A stretch of 50,333 bases of DNA, taken from assembly GCA_949738465.1 (NCBI GenBank), contig CATJBQ010000230.1, forward strand, positions 1 to 50,333, read 5' to 3'. A program made the position numbers and the translations under genes. Source of the stretch: an uncultured Lachnospiraceae bacterium (GTDB taxonomy: Bacteria; Bacillota; Clostridia; Lachnospirales; Lachnospiraceae). Of the stretch, positions 33,777-42,902 are shown in pieces. How positions within the stretch are numbered: position 1 is the stretch's first letter; each line of letters opens with the position of its first letter. The notes beneath the pieces were generated by a model that saw only the letters and a program-made list of their open reading frames with translations, did not search any database and was not told the DNA's origin.

Positions 33777-35618
33777 ATGGACAGAAAAAAATGGAAACAG
33801 CTATTGGTGTATGGACTGACCCTGGGGGCGTCCAGGGTGGCAGTGGCCGGATGCTTTCCCCTGATACCGGGGGTCTTCACCGCGGCCCTTCTGGTGGAGA
33901 TCAATCCCACGCTGCTTCTGATCTTCTCCCTATTTGGCATGGCGTTGTTTCTGCCGGTGCAGGCCATGGCAAAATATGGGATGGCCGTCCTGGTGACGGC
34001 GGTGGCGGTGCAGTTGGTGCGCTGGGCCATGAAAAGCTGCCGCACAATTGTGGGGGCGGTGATCGGCGGCGCAGCCACGCTGATCCTCACGATAGCCGGA
34101 GAGCTTTTAGAGATCAGAAACCGGGGCAGCCTCTGGATGGGAATCTTGGAAAGCATCTTTGTGGGAGCCTTTGTGCTGCTGGCAACACCTCTGCTGTACG
34201 GATTTATGGAGCAGGGACAGGCCCGGCAGTTAAGACGCAGGGTGCGGGCCCCGGAAAACGGCCAGCGTCTGAACTCCTATGCGGAAGCCTTTGGCGGGCT
34301 GTCCCGCCTCTTTTCCCAGATGAGCCATAAAAAGGATCAGTTTGCGGCGGAGGAGATGGGACGGATGCAGCAGGAGATCACGGCCAGAATCTGTATATCC
34401 TGCGACCAGTGCGCACTGTGCTGGGAGCGGGAAAACAGCCCCATGTACGAGATGTTCCACCGGCTGCTGTCCTCCATGGAAACGCTGGGGATGCCCAGGG
34501 AGGAGTTGCAGGAGGAATTCTCCCAGTACTGCGCGTATCCCCAGGTCATCATAGAGGAAGCGCTGGGAGTTTTTGAACGGGCCAGGCTGAATATGTCCTG
34601 GTACAACCGGCTGCTTGAGAACCGGGAGGTTATCGCCCAGCAGTTAGACGCCATGGCCTATATTATGGAGGACTGCGCCAGGGAGTATGTGGACATCACC
34701 AGGGAGCAGGGGAAGCTTCTGGCAGGGGTGCGCTACCGCCTGCGGGAGCGGGGCGGCCAGGTGAGGGAGGTCCATCTCTATGAGAAACAGAACGGACGCC
34801 TCTGCCTGCAGCTTACCCTCAGCGCAAAATGGGGAAGCTGCATTGCCGTCAAGGATCTGGCAAAGGCAGTGTCCGACGGGATGCACAAAACCATGATCCC
34901 GGTCCGGGACAGCAAGACCCTGGTGGGAAAAGAAGAGACGGTCTTAACCTTTGAGGAGCAGCCGCTCTACCGCACCTTACACGGAGTAGCCCGGATCCCC
35001 AAGGACGGCGCCCAGGTCTCGGGGGACAACTTCTCCTTCCTGGAGCTGGAGGGAGGACAGAGCGTGATTACGCTGTCCGACGGCATGGGTTCGGGAATCC
35101 GGGCTTGTAAGGAAAGTGAAATGGTGATAGAGTTAATAGAGAGGTTTCTGGAAACCGGATTCCGCAAGGAGACGGCCATCCAGATGATGAATTCCGCAAT
35201 GGTGATGCAGGGGGAGGACGGGATGTTTTCCACTGTGGACATGGCGGCCATCGACCTTTACACAGGTGTGTGTGAATTTTACAAAATCGGTGCGGCAGCC
35301 ACCTTTATCAAGCGGGGAGACCAGGTGCAGAGCATCTGCGCCGCCAGCCTTCCGGTGGGGATCTATCCCCAGGTGGAGTTAGAACGTAGCAGTGTAAATC
35401 TGAAAGACGGGGATTTTGTGATTCTGGTGTCGGACGGCATTATGGATTTTCTTTCGGTGCCGGATCCGGAGGAAACCATGAAGGAAGTCATTGCGTCGGT
35501 GCAGATCAACAATCCGGAGAAGCTGGCCCGACTGCTGATGGAGCGTGTGCTGCTGTTTACCGGCGGGAAGGCGCCGGATGATATGACGATCCTGGCGGCC
35601 GGGATCTGGGAGCGATAG
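33777..35618 (+). CDS. spoIIE: Stage II sporulation protein E (membrane PP2C phosphatase)
   Basis: ATG 33777 with GGGAGG eight bases upstream gives 613 residues. The first 165 are hydrophobic with about five membrane helices (for example GVFTAALLVEINPTLLLIFS and GMAVLVTAVAVQLV). A regulatory region follows with CISCDQCALCW, and a C-terminal PP2C phosphatase (LSDGMGSGIRACKESE, GMFSTVDMAAIDLYTG, VSDGIMDFLSVPDPEE). SpoIIE dephosphorylates the anti-anti-sigma factor SpoIIAA to free sigma-F in the forespore and marks the polar septum. Bacillus SpoIIE is about 827 residues with ten helices, so the membrane part is markedly shorter here. Confidence 0.95.
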   Translation: MDRKKWKQLLVYGLTLGASRVAVAGCFPLIPGVFTAALLVEINPTLLLIFSLFGMALFLPVQAMAKYGMAVLVTAVAVQLVRWAMKSCRTIVGAVIGGAATLILTIAGELLEIRNRGSLWMGILESIFVGAFVLLATPLLYGFMEQGQARQLRRRVRAPENGQRLNSYAEAFGGLSRLFSQMSHKKDQFAAEEMGRMQQEITARICISCDQCALCWERENSPMYEMFHRLLSSMETLGMPREELQEEFSQYCAYPQVIIEEALGVFERARLNMSWYNRLLENREVIAQQLDAMAYIMEDCAREYVDITREQGKLLAGVRYRLRERGGQVREVHLYEKQNGRLCLQLTLSAKWGSCIAVKDLAKAVSDGMHKTMIPVRDSKTLVGKEETVLTFEEQPLYRTLHGVARIPKDGAQVSGDNFSFLELEGGQSVITLSDGMGSGIRACKESEMVIELIERFLETGFRKETAIQMMNSAMVMQGEDGMFSTVDMAAIDLYTGVCEFYKIGAAATFIKRGDQVQSICAASLPVGIYPQVELERSSVNLKDGDFVILVSDGIMDFLSVPDPEETMKEVIASVQINNPEKLARLLMERVLLFTGGKAPDDMTILAAGIWER

Positions 35619-35622
35619 ACCA

Positions 35623-37098
35623 ATGAAAAAAGTGTTATCATTTGTAAAGGAACATCATATGATAGAGAATGGAGACCATGTGCTGGCGGCAGTTTCCGGC
35701 GGAGCGGATTCGGTATGCCTTTTGCTGCTGCTCTTAAAGCTGCGGGAGGTCTTCTCTATGGAGGTGTCGGTGATCCATGTGGAGCATGGGATCCGGGGAG
35801 CGGCCAGCAGGGCGGATGCAGCATTTGTGAAGGCGCTCTGTGAAAGAGAGAAGGTTCCCTGCCGGGTTTACGAGTGCGACGCCGTATCCTATGCCAGAGA
35901 GCGGGGCATGGGACTGGAGGAAGGAGCCAGGGCTCTGCGTTATGAATATTTTGAAAGCTGTCTTAAGGAGCAAAAGGCGGACAAGATTGCAGTGGCCCAC
36001 AATCAGAACGATTGCGCCGAGACGGTGCTGTTCCACCTGGCGAGAGGCGCCGGCTTAAGAGGGCTTGCCGGGATCCGGCCGGTGAGAGGGAACGTGATCC
36101 GACCGCTGCTGTGCCTGAGCCGGCAGGAGATCGAGGCATTTTTGCAGGAGCAGGGGCAGGACTATTGCATCGACGCTACCAATCAGGAGCTTTGCTATAG
36201 CCGCAATAAGATGCGGAGTCAGGTGCTTCCGGTGCTTTCGGAGATCAATTCCGGGGCGGTGGGGCATATCGCCCGGACGGCGGAGCTGATGGCACAGGTC
36301 GACGCGCTGCTAAGACTGCAGACGGCCCAGGCGTGGCAGCGCTGGGTAAAAGCGAAAGGACCCGGGGGTGGGAAACAAACGAAGGTCCTTAAGGAGCCGG
36401 GCGGGAGTTTTCTTCTGTGTGAGGAGATCCGTAAGGAACCGCTTTTGCTTCAGCAGATGCTGGTTTTAGAGCTTCTGGAGGTGTGTGCGGGCAGCCGGAA
36501 GGACCTGAATACAGAACATGTGTTCTTGATGCTGGAGCTTTTCGGGCATCAGACCGGGCATCGGGTCAGCCTTCCCTATGGGATGGAAGCGTACCGTACC
36601 TATGGCGGGGTGGAGCTGGCACAAAGAACGCCTGCAGAGAAGGAAGTGTGGCAGAAGGAGCGCGGACAGCCGGAGGGATCCGGGGCCGGGAACGGATGCT
36701 GCCGGACGCTGCCGCTGGGAGAAACGGTGGTACTTCCCCGGTACGGAATCTCCATTTTTTGCAAAATCATCAAAAAAATGGCGGATTTACAAGAAATTCC
36801 GAAAAAAAAGTATACGAAATGGTTTGATTATGATAAAATAAAAAGCGGTTTATTGCTGAGAAATCCCGGGCCGGATGATTATCTGATTATCGATGCCCAG
36901 GGCAGGCATCAGAGCCTGAAAAAATATTTCGTCAATGAGAAGATTCCTGCCGGGATGCGGGAAAGCCGGCTGGTGCTGGCGGATGGAAATCATATCCTGT
37001 GGGTGCTGGGATATCGGATCAGCGAGGCCTGTAAGGTGACAGAGGATACCACACAGATACTCGAAATACAGATAAACGGAGGAGAAGCGCATGAGTGA
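35623..37098 (+). CDS. tilS: tRNA(Ile)-lysidine synthetase
   Basis: The 491-residue enzyme modifies C34 of tRNA-Ile(CAU) to lysidine. The PP-loop AAVSGGADSVCLL lies at about residues 22-34, followed by VIHVEHGIRG, the family motif AVAHNQNDCAETVLFHLARG, GLAGIRPVRG and SRNKMRSQVLPVL. The C-terminal substrate-binding part ends near ILWVLGYRISEACKVTEDT. It starts four bases after the spoIIE stop and overlaps hpt by eight bases, a conserved tilS-hpt arrangement. Confidence 0.96.
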   Translation: MKKVLSFVKEHHMIENGDHVLAAVSGGADSVCLLLLLLKLREVFSMEVSVIHVEHGIRGAASRADAAFVKALCEREKVPCRVYECDAVSYARERGMGLEEGARALRYEYFESCLKEQKADKIAVAHNQNDCAETVLFHLARGAGLRGLAGIRPVRGNVIRPLLCLSRQEIEAFLQEQGQDYCIDATNQELCYSRNKMRSQVLPVLSEINSGAVGHIARTAELMAQVDALLRLQTAQAWQRWVKAKGPGGGKQTKVLKEPGGSFLLCEEIRKEPLLLQQMLVLELLEVCAGSRKDLNTEHVFLMLELFGHQTGHRVSLPYGMEAYRTYGGVELAQRTPAEKEVWQKERGQPEGSGAGNGCCRTLPLGETVVLPRYGISIFCKIIKKMADLQEIPKKKYTKWFDYDKIKSGLLLRNPGPDDYLIIDAQGRHQSLKKYFVNEKIPAGMRESRLVLADGNHILWVLGYRISEACKVTEDTTQILEIQINGGEAHE

Positions 37099-37618
37099 GA
37101 AGATTCACGTTATGATTTCGGAAGAAGATGTACAGGAAAGGATCCGCCAGATGGGCGGGATCATCAGCAAGGATTACGAGGGCAGGCAGATTCACCTGAT
37201 CTGCGTGCTGAAAGGCGGCGTATTTTTTACCTGTGAGCTGGCAAAGCGTATTACCGTACCGGTATCCTTTGATTTTATGTCGGTGTCCAGCTATGGGAAT
37301 GAGACCAGCTCCAGCGGTGTGGTAAAGATCGTGAAGGACCTGGATGAAAGCATTGAAAACAAAGACGTTCTTGTCGTTGAAGATATTATTGATTCCGGAC
37401 GGACACTGAGCTATCTGATGGAGAATCTCAAGAGCAGGAAGCCGAAGAGCCTCAGGCTCTGCACGCTTCTGGACAAACCGGAGCGCCGGGTGAAGGAAGT
37501 GCAGGTGGATTACACCGGATTTGAGATCCCGGATGAGTTTGTGGTGGGCTATGGGCTGGATTATGCCCAGAAGTACCGCAATCTTCCTTATATCGGGGCC
37601 GTGGAACTGGATGGATGA
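37091..37618 (+). CDS. hpt: Hypoxanthine phosphoribosyltransferase
   Basis: The 175-residue purine-salvage enzyme converts hypoxanthine or guanine with PRPP to IMP or GMP. The PRPP-binding loop is VLVVEDIIDSGRTL, preceded by LICVLKGGVFFTCELA and DFMSVSSYGNETSSSG, and followed by the base-binding FVVGYGLDYAQKYRNLPYIG. ATG 37091 lies inside tilS with GGAGGAG before it. In B. subtilis HprT and TilS also regulate ftsH; the same gene order is kept here. Confidence 0.97.
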   Translation: MSEKIHVMISEEDVQERIRQMGGIISKDYEGRQIHLICVLKGGVFFTCELAKRITVPVSFDFMSVSSYGNETSSSGVVKIVKDLDESIENKDVLVVEDIIDSGRTLSYLMENLKSRKPKSLRLCTLLDKPERRVKEVQVDYTGFEIPDEFVVGYGLDYAQKYRNLPYIGAVELDG

Positions 37619-37631
37619 AAGGAGTTAAAAA

Positions 37632-39452
37632 GTGAACAGACAAAATCGAGCATTCGGGATTTATGTTGTCCTGATAATTTTGATCGCGGGATTTCTGATT
37701 TTCAGGACCACCGGGACCAGTTGGCATAATGAGGAATCCTATTCCGAGGTGGCGCTGAAGGCGGATCTGGAGAAAGGCAATGTGAAGTTTGTGAGGATCG
37801 AGCCCAACCATGAGGTGCCCAGCGGCGAGGTACAGGTGACCTTGAACGATTCCGGGGAGAGATGGATGTACACTGCTGATGTGAATGAGGTAGTGAAGAT
37901 CTTGATGGAACATGAGTTCGATAATTATCGGCAGTCGGATGTGCCGGGCGAGAACTGGCTGGTATCGCTGCTCCCTATGCTGCTGGTATTTGGGATTGTA
38001 TTTATCTTTTATATTATGATGACCAGCCAGGCACAGTCTGGCGGCGGTGGCAACAGAATGATGAACTTCGGCAGAAGCCGGGCGAAGATGACCACGGAAG
38101 AGAATAAGAATGTGAATTTTGGCAATGTGGCAGGCCTTCGGGAGGAGCGGGAGGATCTGGAGGAGATCGTGGACTTCCTGAAATACCCCCGCAAGTACAC
38201 GAAGCTGGGAGCCAGGATTCCCAAGGGCGTACTGCTGGTGGGCCCTCCCGGGACAGGGAAGACCCTGCTTGCCAAGGCGGTGGCCGGAGAAGCAGGCGTA
38301 CCTTTTTTCAGTATTTCCGGTTCGGATTTTGTGGAGATGTTTGTGGGTGTGGGAGCCTCCCGTGTTCGGGATCTTTTTGAGGACGCCAAAAGGGCTGCAC
38401 CCTGTATTGTTTTTATCGATGAGATCGACGCGGTAGCCAGACGACGCGGCACCGGTATGGGCGGCGGCCATGATGAGCGGGAACAGACCTTGAACCAGCT
38501 TCTGGTGGAGATGGACGGTTTCGGCGTCAACGAGGGCATTATTGTGATGGCCGCCACCAACCGGGTGGATATTCTGGACCCGGCGATTATGCGTCCGGGG
38601 CGTTTTGACCGGAAGGTTCATGTGGGAAGGCCCGATGTGGGCGGCCGCGAGGAGATTTTGAAGGTCCATGCAAGGAATAAGCCGCTGGGCGATGACGTGG
38701 ATTTGAAGCAGGTGGCCCAGACCACCGCCGGCTTTACCGGTGCGGATCTGGAGAATCTGCTGAATGAGGCGGCCATCCTGGCGGCAAAGGAGGACCGGGC
38801 CTATGTGGAGCAGGGGGATATCAAGCGCTGCTTTGTGAAGGTAGGACTGGGAGCCGAGAAGAAGAGCCGGATTATCAGCGACAAGGAGAAACGGATTACG
38901 GCGTACCACGAAGCGGGGCATGCGATCCTGTTCCACCTGCTTCCGGATGTGGGGCCGGTGTATTCCGTGTCCATTATTCCCACCGGCGCAGGCGCTGCCG
39001 GTTATACCATGCCGCTGCCGGAGAAGGATGAGATGTTCAATACCAAGGGCCGGATGCTGCAGGAGATCGTTGTGGGCCTTGGGGGCCGGGTGGCGGAGGA
39101 ACTGATCTTTGACGATATCACCACCGGCGCATCCCAGGATATTAAGCAGTCCACCGCCATTGCTAAGGCGATGGTGACCAAGTACGGCATGTCGGAGAAC
39201 GTGGGACTGATCAATTACGACAATGAGGACGACGAGGTATTTATCGGCCGGGATCTGGCTCATGCCAGAAGCTATGGCGAGAATGTGGCCGCCAAGATCG
39301 ACGCGGAGATCAAGCGCATCATCGACGAGTGCTACAACAGGGCTAGAGCCCTGCTTCATGAAAATGAAGGGATCCTCCACAACTGCGCCGCGCTCCTTCT
39401 GGAGAAGGAGAAGATCGGCCGGGATGAGTTTGAGACCCTGTTTGAGGGGTGA
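37632..39452 (+). CDS. ftsH: ATP-dependent membrane zinc metalloprotease FtsH
   Basis: The 606-residue protease starts at GTG 37632 with GGAG upstream. Two N-terminal helices ([17 protein letters not shown] and [18 protein letters not shown]) flank an extracellular segment. The AAA module has Walker [20 protein letters not shown] (about residue 203), Walker [11 protein letters not shown], the pore loop [12 protein letters not shown] and the second region of homology [20 protein letters not shown]. The protease domain has HEAGH (about residue 425). It degrades unneeded membrane and some soluble proteins, including sporulation regulators. It closes the conserved block. Confidence 0.97.
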   Translation: MNRQNRAFGIYVVLIILIAGFLIFRTTGTSWHNEESYSEVALKADLEKGNVKFVRIEPNHEVPSGEVQVTLNDSGERWMYTADVNEVVKILMEHEFDNYRQSDVPGENWLVSLLPMLLVFGIVFIFYIMMTSQAQSGGGGNRMMNFGRSRAKMTTEENKNVNFGNVAGLREEREDLEEIVDFLKYPRKYTKLGARIPKGVLLVGPPGTGKTLLAKAVAGEAGVPFFSISGSDFVEMFVGVGASRVRDLFEDAKRAAPCIVFIDEIDAVARRRGTGMGGGHDEREQTLNQLLVEMDGFGVNEGIIVMAATNRVDILDPAIMRPGRFDRKVHVGRPDVGGREEILKVHARNKPLGDDVDLKQVAQTTAGFTGADLENLLNEAAILAAKEDRAYVEQGDIKRCFVKVGLGAEKKSRIISDKEKRITAYHEAGHAILFHLLPDVGPVYSVSIIPTGAGAAGYTMPLPEKDEMFNTKGRMLQEIVVGLGGRVAEELIFDDITTGASQDIKQSTAIAKAMVTKYGMSENVGLINYDNEDDEVFIGRDLAHARSYGENVAAKIDAEIKRIIDECYNRARALLHENEGILHNCAALLLEKEKIGRDEFETLFEG

Positions 39453-39782
39453 TTGGAGCAGTTTTGTAATGAGATTGTATAAAATGACGTGGGCCAGAAA
39501 AGAATGGGAAATTAGTACTGTATATCTTGTATAGAAAAAAAGTACAAAATTAACTGAAGTTTGTGCACACTTATTCTGGTTCGCGTGGTATTATAATAAC
39601 TGTAAAAACCCCCAATACATTATATAATTTTTACTACACCCCATAGTAAAAATACCTTCTCCTAAAAAAGACAGCAGAACGTAATGGCTGTCTTTTTTTT
39701 GCAATTTTATGGAATATGCAGACTTAGGGGTAGTCATGGCCCAATCAGTTTGTTATAATAGAAAAACAGGAGGAATTGACAG
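39453..39782. other. Intergenic region with hairpins, possible small RNA
   Basis: No open reading frame of note. It holds a TATAAT (39592-39597) with no good -35, an AT-rich perfect inverted repeat ATTTTTACTA/TAGTAAAAAT (39627-39653), a strong terminator (39664-39700), and a TATAAT (39754-39759) with AGGAGG just before the GH13 gene. The arrangement fits either a long ftsH 3' end or a short independent RNA of about 100 bases. Confidence 0.45.
39664..39700 (+). terminator. Strong intrinsic terminator
   Basis: AAAAAAGACAGC pairs over 12 bp with GCTGTCTTTTTT around an 11-base loop, and the T-run continues. It ends the ftsH transcript or the candidate small RNA. Confidence 0.88.
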
Positions 39783-41882
39783 ATGGAAGCACCGAAAGTA
39801 TTTGATTTGAACCAGAAGCTGTTTTATATGATGGGGGTTAGGCCCATCCTTCGGAAGAATGTGCTGTTCAGCGACGGGACGGAGGATTATCGCAGTCCTG
39901 CGGAGCCCAAGGCCGGAGATATGGTTACGATCCGTTTCCGTACGGCGAAGAATAATGTGGACGGCGTATGGCTTTGCATGGACGACAGGAAGATCAGCAT
40001 GGAGATCGAGGAGACAGCGGATGGCTTTGATTATTACGCCTGTAAGATTCTGGTGGGCGGAGAGAATATTCGATATTATTTTAAGATAACGACCGGTTTC
40101 CTGGAATGCTATTATGACAGGCGCGGGGTATCCAGGGAGGTCCGCAATGAATACGCGTTCCGGATTGTGCCGGGATTTTCCACGCCAGACTGGGCCAAGG
40201 GAGCGGTTATGTACCAGCTATTGGTGGACCGTTTTTACAGCGGGGATCCGGTGAATGACGTGCTGGATCAGGAGTACCATTATATTGGCGTTTACAGCCA
40301 GACGGTGAAGAACTGGCATAAGTATCCGGCAGAGTTTGACGTGGCGGAATTTTACGGCGGCGACCTGCAGGGGGTAATTAAGAAGCTGGATTATCTCCAG
40401 GAGCTGGGGGTGGAGGCGATTTATTTTAATCCCCTGTTCGTATCTCCTTCCAGCCACAAATACGATATCCAGGACTACGATTATATTGACCCCCATCTGG
40501 GTGTGATTGTGGAGGATGAAGGGGAGATTTTAAAAGAGGGAGATACCTGCAATGCCCATTCGACCCGGTATATGAACCGTGTGACCAATAAGAAGAATCT
40601 GGAGGCCAGCAACCAGTTGTTTGTGCGGCTGGTGGAGGAGGTACACAGCAGAGGCATGAAGGTGATTCTGGACGGTGTGTTCAATCACTGCGGCTCCTTC
40701 AACAAATGGCTGGACCGGGAGCGCATTTATGAGGGGAAGGAAGGGTATCAGCCGGGCGCTTATGTGTCGGAAGACAGCCCCTACCGGGATTTCTTCCAGT
40801 TCCACAATGAACAGGAGTGGCCCTGTAATGGCTCCTACGACGGCTGGTGGGGGCATGATACGCTGCCCAAGCTGAACTATGAGGGATCCGGGGAGCTTTG
40901 CGATTATATCCTGGGAATTGCCAGAAAATGGGTGTCTCCGCCCTACAATGCGGATGGCTGGCGGCTGGACGTGGCTGCCGATCTGGGCCATTCTGCGGAG
41001 TTTAATCATCAGTTCTGGCGTCGGTTCCGCCAGGTGGTGAAGGAAGCCAATCCGGATGCGATTGTGCTGGCAGAGCATTATGGCGATCCGGTGGAATGGC
41101 TTTGTGGCGACCAGTGGGATACGGTTATGAACTATGACGCTTTTATGGAGCCAATCACCTGGTTCCTGACGGGCATGGAAAAACACAGCGACGAGTACCG
41201 CAGGGATATGAAGGGGAATTTCAAGAGCTTTGAGGAAACCATGGAGCATTTTATGACGCGGCTGATGACGCCGTCCCTGCAATGTGCGATGAACGAGCTG
41301 TCCAACCATGACCATTCCCGGTTCCTGACCAGAACCAACCACAAGGTAGGACGTGCGGCCCAGCTTGGCTGCGAGGCGGCTAGCCAGGATGTGGATAAGA
41401 CGGTGCTGAAGGAGGCGGTGGTGTTCCAGATGACCTGGCCGGGAGCGCCCACGGTTTACTACGGCGATGAGGCCGGCGTCTGCGGCTTTACGGATCCGGA
41501 TAACCGCAGGACCTATCCCTGGGGCAGGGAGGACCTGGAGCTTCTTAGGTTCCACAAGGAGATGATCCGGATTCACAAGAAATACGAGGCGCTCCGTACC
41601 GGTTCCGTGAAGTTTTTGGCGGGCCAGGACGATGTGATTTGCTATACCCGCTTTAACCGCCGGGAGCAGTTTGTGATTATCCTGAATAATGATACGGTTT
41701 CCCGAAGCCTGGATCTTTCCCTGTATCCGGCGGGGATTCCCAAGGAATGCGAGATGGAGCAGGTGATGTACACCACCGGAAGGACCTATTCTACGGTTCC
41801 GGTCCATTATGAGGTGAGTCAGTGGCGCCTGCAGATGTCCCTTCCCGGGAAATCGGCTCTTGTGTTAAAACGGGCAGAATAA
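39783..41882 (+). CDS. GH13 alpha-amylase family enzyme (neopullulanase/cyclomaltodextrinase-like)
   Basis: The 699-residue enzyme has an N-terminal beta-domain (about 20-135, CBM34-like) and a GH13 barrel: QELGVEAIYFNPLFVSPSSH, VILDGVFNHCG, the nucleophile region GWRLDVAADLG, the acid/base LAEHYGD, and the transition-state stabiliser NELSNHDHSR. A beta-sandwich C-terminus ends at KSALVLKRAE. No signal peptide, so it degrades maltodextrins or cyclic dextrins in the cytoplasm. AGGAGG ten bases before the ATG. Nearby sugar-import genes for maltodextrin were not seen. Family certain; substrate inferred. Confidence 0.88.
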   Translation: MEAPKVFDLNQKLFYMMGVRPILRKNVLFSDGTEDYRSPAEPKAGDMVTIRFRTAKNNVDGVWLCMDDRKISMEIEETADGFDYYACKILVGGENIRYYFKITTGFLECYYDRRGVSREVRNEYAFRIVPGFSTPDWAKGAVMYQLLVDRFYSGDPVNDVLDQEYHYIGVYSQTVKNWHKYPAEFDVAEFYGGDLQGVIKKLDYLQELGVEAIYFNPLFVSPSSHKYDIQDYDYIDPHLGVIVEDEGEILKEGDTCNAHSTRYMNRVTNKKNLEASNQLFVRLVEEVHSRGMKVILDGVFNHCGSFNKWLDRERIYEGKEGYQPGAYVSEDSPYRDFFQFHNEQEWPCNGSYDGWWGHDTLPKLNYEGSGELCDYILGIARKWVSPPYNADGWRLDVAADLGHSAEFNHQFWRRFRQVVKEANPDAIVLAEHYGDPVEWLCGDQWDTVMNYDAFMEPITWFLTGMEKHSDEYRRDMKGNFKSFEETMEHFMTRLMTPSLQCAMNELSNHDHSRFLTRTNHKVGRAAQLGCEAASQDVDKTVLKEAVVFQMTWPGAPTVYYGDEAGVCGFTDPDNRRTYPWGREDLELLRFHKEMIRIHKKYEALRTGSVKFLAGQDDVICYTRFNRREQFVIILNNDTVSRSLDLSLYPAGIPKECEMEQVMYTTGRTYSTVPVHYEVSQWRLQMSLPGKSALVLKRAE

Positions 41883-41890
41883 AAAATGCT

Positions 41891-41919
41891 TGCATATTGG
41901 AGAAGGTTATGGTATAATC
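41891..41919 (+). promoter_or_regulatory. tRNA-Tyr promoter
   Basis: TTGCAT (41891-41896) and TATAAT (41914-41919) with a 17-bp spacer, 30 bases before the tRNA. Confidence 0.75.
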
Positions 41920-41949
41920 TATTCCTGTGAGAGCAAATGTTTTCATCAT

Positions 41950-42031
41950 GGATGGATTCCCGAGTGGCCAAAGGGGGCAGACTGTAAATCTGTTGGCAAC
42001 GCCTTCGAAGGTTCGAATCCTTCTCCATCCA
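41950..42031 (+). tRNA. tRNA-Tyr (GTA)
   Basis: An 82-base class II tRNA: acceptor GGATGGA/TCCATCC perfectly paired, anticodon loop CTGTAAA (anticodon GTA) on stem CAGA/TCTG, a long variable arm (TTGGCAACGCCTTC region), and T-loop TTCGAAT. CCA is not encoded. Its 3' 22 bases are duplicated twice downstream. Confidence 0.94.
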
Positions 42032-42150
42032 TTTTTTAGCAAGGTGAGTCAGAGGGAAAAACCAAAACGGTTCGAATCCTTCTCCATCCATTCTTTAGCA
42101 AGGTGAGTCAGAGGGAAAAACCAAAACGGTTCGAATCCTTCTCCATCCAT
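42010..42150 (+). repeat. 59-bp tandem repeat carrying copies of the tRNA-Tyr 3' end
   Basis: The unit starts GGTTCGAATCCTTCTCCATC, the tRNA T-loop and acceptor 3' strand. It continues with a spacer ending ACCAAAAC. Full copies begin at 42010 (inside the tRNA) and 42069; a third, partial copy begins at 42128. The first two differ by one base (ATTTTTT vs ATTCTTT). The extra copies have AAAAC in place of the T-stem 5' strand, so they cannot fold as tRNA. Confidence 0.92.
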
Positions 42151-42169
42151 TTTTTTTTGAGCAGGCAGT

Positions 42170-42209
42170 GGCATACATTGAATGGTGAATTCGATGTATG
42201 CCTTTTTTT
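42170..42209 (+). terminator. tRNA-Tyr transcript terminator
   Basis: GGCATACAT-T-GAAT pairs with ATTC-G-ATGTATGCC (14 bp including one T-G pair) and is followed by seven Ts. Confidence 0.88.
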
Positions 42210-42276
42210 GCAAGAGAGAATAAACATCGCGTATATTTTGCATTTGAAAACGAAATACTAAGTGTTACATACGAAA

Positions 42277-42331
42277 ACCATTAAAATGATGGTAAAATGT
42301 AGTTTACAAACCATCAAAATGATGGTATAGT
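42277..42331 (+). promoter_or_regulatory. Promoter with two palindromic operators for the HTH-kinase pair
   Basis: ACCATCA-AAA-TGATGGT (42310-42326) is perfect and ACCATTA-AAA-TGATGGT (42277-42293) has one mismatch; centres are 33 bp apart, about three helical turns. TTTACA (42303-42308) and TATAGT (42326-42331) have a 17-bp spacer filled by the second palindrome. Binding there would block RNA polymerase, as in autoregulated toxin-antitoxin operons. Confidence 0.82.
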
Positions 42332-42359
42332 AAGAAAAAGAAGTAGTGGAGAATATGCG

Positions 42360-42902
42360 ATGCAAAAATATGTTTTTTCAACGGAATTGGAAGCGGAGGA
42401 TATCAAGGCGGCGCGTTGCCGGTTGGGGATGACGCAGGCGGAGTTCGCGAAGCTGGTAAACGTATCGAAGCCCACGGTGGAGCGGTGGGAGATGGGGCGC
42501 AGCAGGATTTCCGGCCCGGTGGTACCTTTTATCACCCTGCTGCAGCAGCGGCCCGGACTGGTGGAAGCGATCCAGGTTCCGGCCAGGGATTATCCGCTGC
42601 GGCTCTGGTATCGATACCGGGACCTGCTGTGTACGGTTATCGACGTGGATGAACGCGGGCGCCGTGTACAGATCCACAATTATGTGGAGGATCCCGTTTT
42701 GCGGGCGTTTGGAAGAAGGGAAGATCCTGATTTTGAAGCGTATGAGGAATTTTTAGAATCCAGATGCTTTCCGAGAACCCGGGATAAGCTGAAGCTTGTG
42801 CTTCAGGATCTGGGAATCCCATACTATGATCCCCTGCTGATTGTGGAGAAGACCCAGGGGAGGATGGCGGAGGACGAATTCTGGATCTGTGTGGAGAGGT
42901 GA
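42360..42902 (+). CDS. HTH-domain DNA-binding protein, probable antitoxin/regulator of HipA-like kinase
   Basis: The 180-residue protein has an XRE/MqsA-like helix-turn-helix at about residues 15-50 (ARCRLGMTQAEFAKLVNVSK, then PTVERWEMGRSRISG). The rest is a longer domain (LRLWYRYRDLLCTVIDVDER, then RGRRVQIHNYVEDPVLRAFG) not recognised as any standard HipB extension. It is the first gene of a two-gene operon and overlaps or abuts the kinase gene. The operator-laden promoter implies self-repression, as for HipB-type antitoxins. The role as antitoxin is inferred. Confidence 0.7.
   Translation: MQKYVFSTELEAEDIKAARCRLGMTQAEFAKLVNVSKPTVERWEMGRSRISGPVVPFITLLQQRPGLVEAIQVPARDYPLRLWYRYRDLLCTVIDVDERGRRVQIHNYVEDPVLRAFGRREDPDFEAYEEFLESRCFPRTRDKLKLVLQDLGIPYYDPLLIVEKTQGRMAEDEFWICVER

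Larger units (their letters stand above)
42032..42359. other. Non-coding stretch: tRNA fragments, terminator and TA operators
   Basis: No gene is supported here. The minus-strand ORFs that cross it read the tRNA and its repeats. From left to right it contains the tandem tRNA 3' fragments, the tRNA terminator (42170-42209), an AT-rich spacer (42210-42276), and the operator/promoter of the HTH-kinase pair (42277-42331). Confidence 0.7.

Noticed and set aside
37452-39380. 642-residue minus-strand ORF antisense to ftsH and hpt
   Set aside because: It mirrors strongly conserved plus-strand genes, has no SD, and its product is His/Pro-rich with no domain; a codon-bias shadow. The same applies to the long antisense ORFs at 18134-19786, 40530-41807, 9898-11310 and 45626-46555.
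42010-42150. Possible CRISPR array
   Set aside because: The repeat is contiguous (no variable spacers), only two to three copies, and contains the tRNA 3' end; no cas genes are near.
41791-42243. Minus-strand ORFs with repeated MDGEGFEPFWFFPLTHLAK
   Set aside because: They translate the complement of tRNA-Tyr and its tandem 3' fragments, a well-known source of false proteins. The minus-strand ORFs over tRNA-Ala (20912-21097) and tRNA-Phe (50093-50326) are the same.
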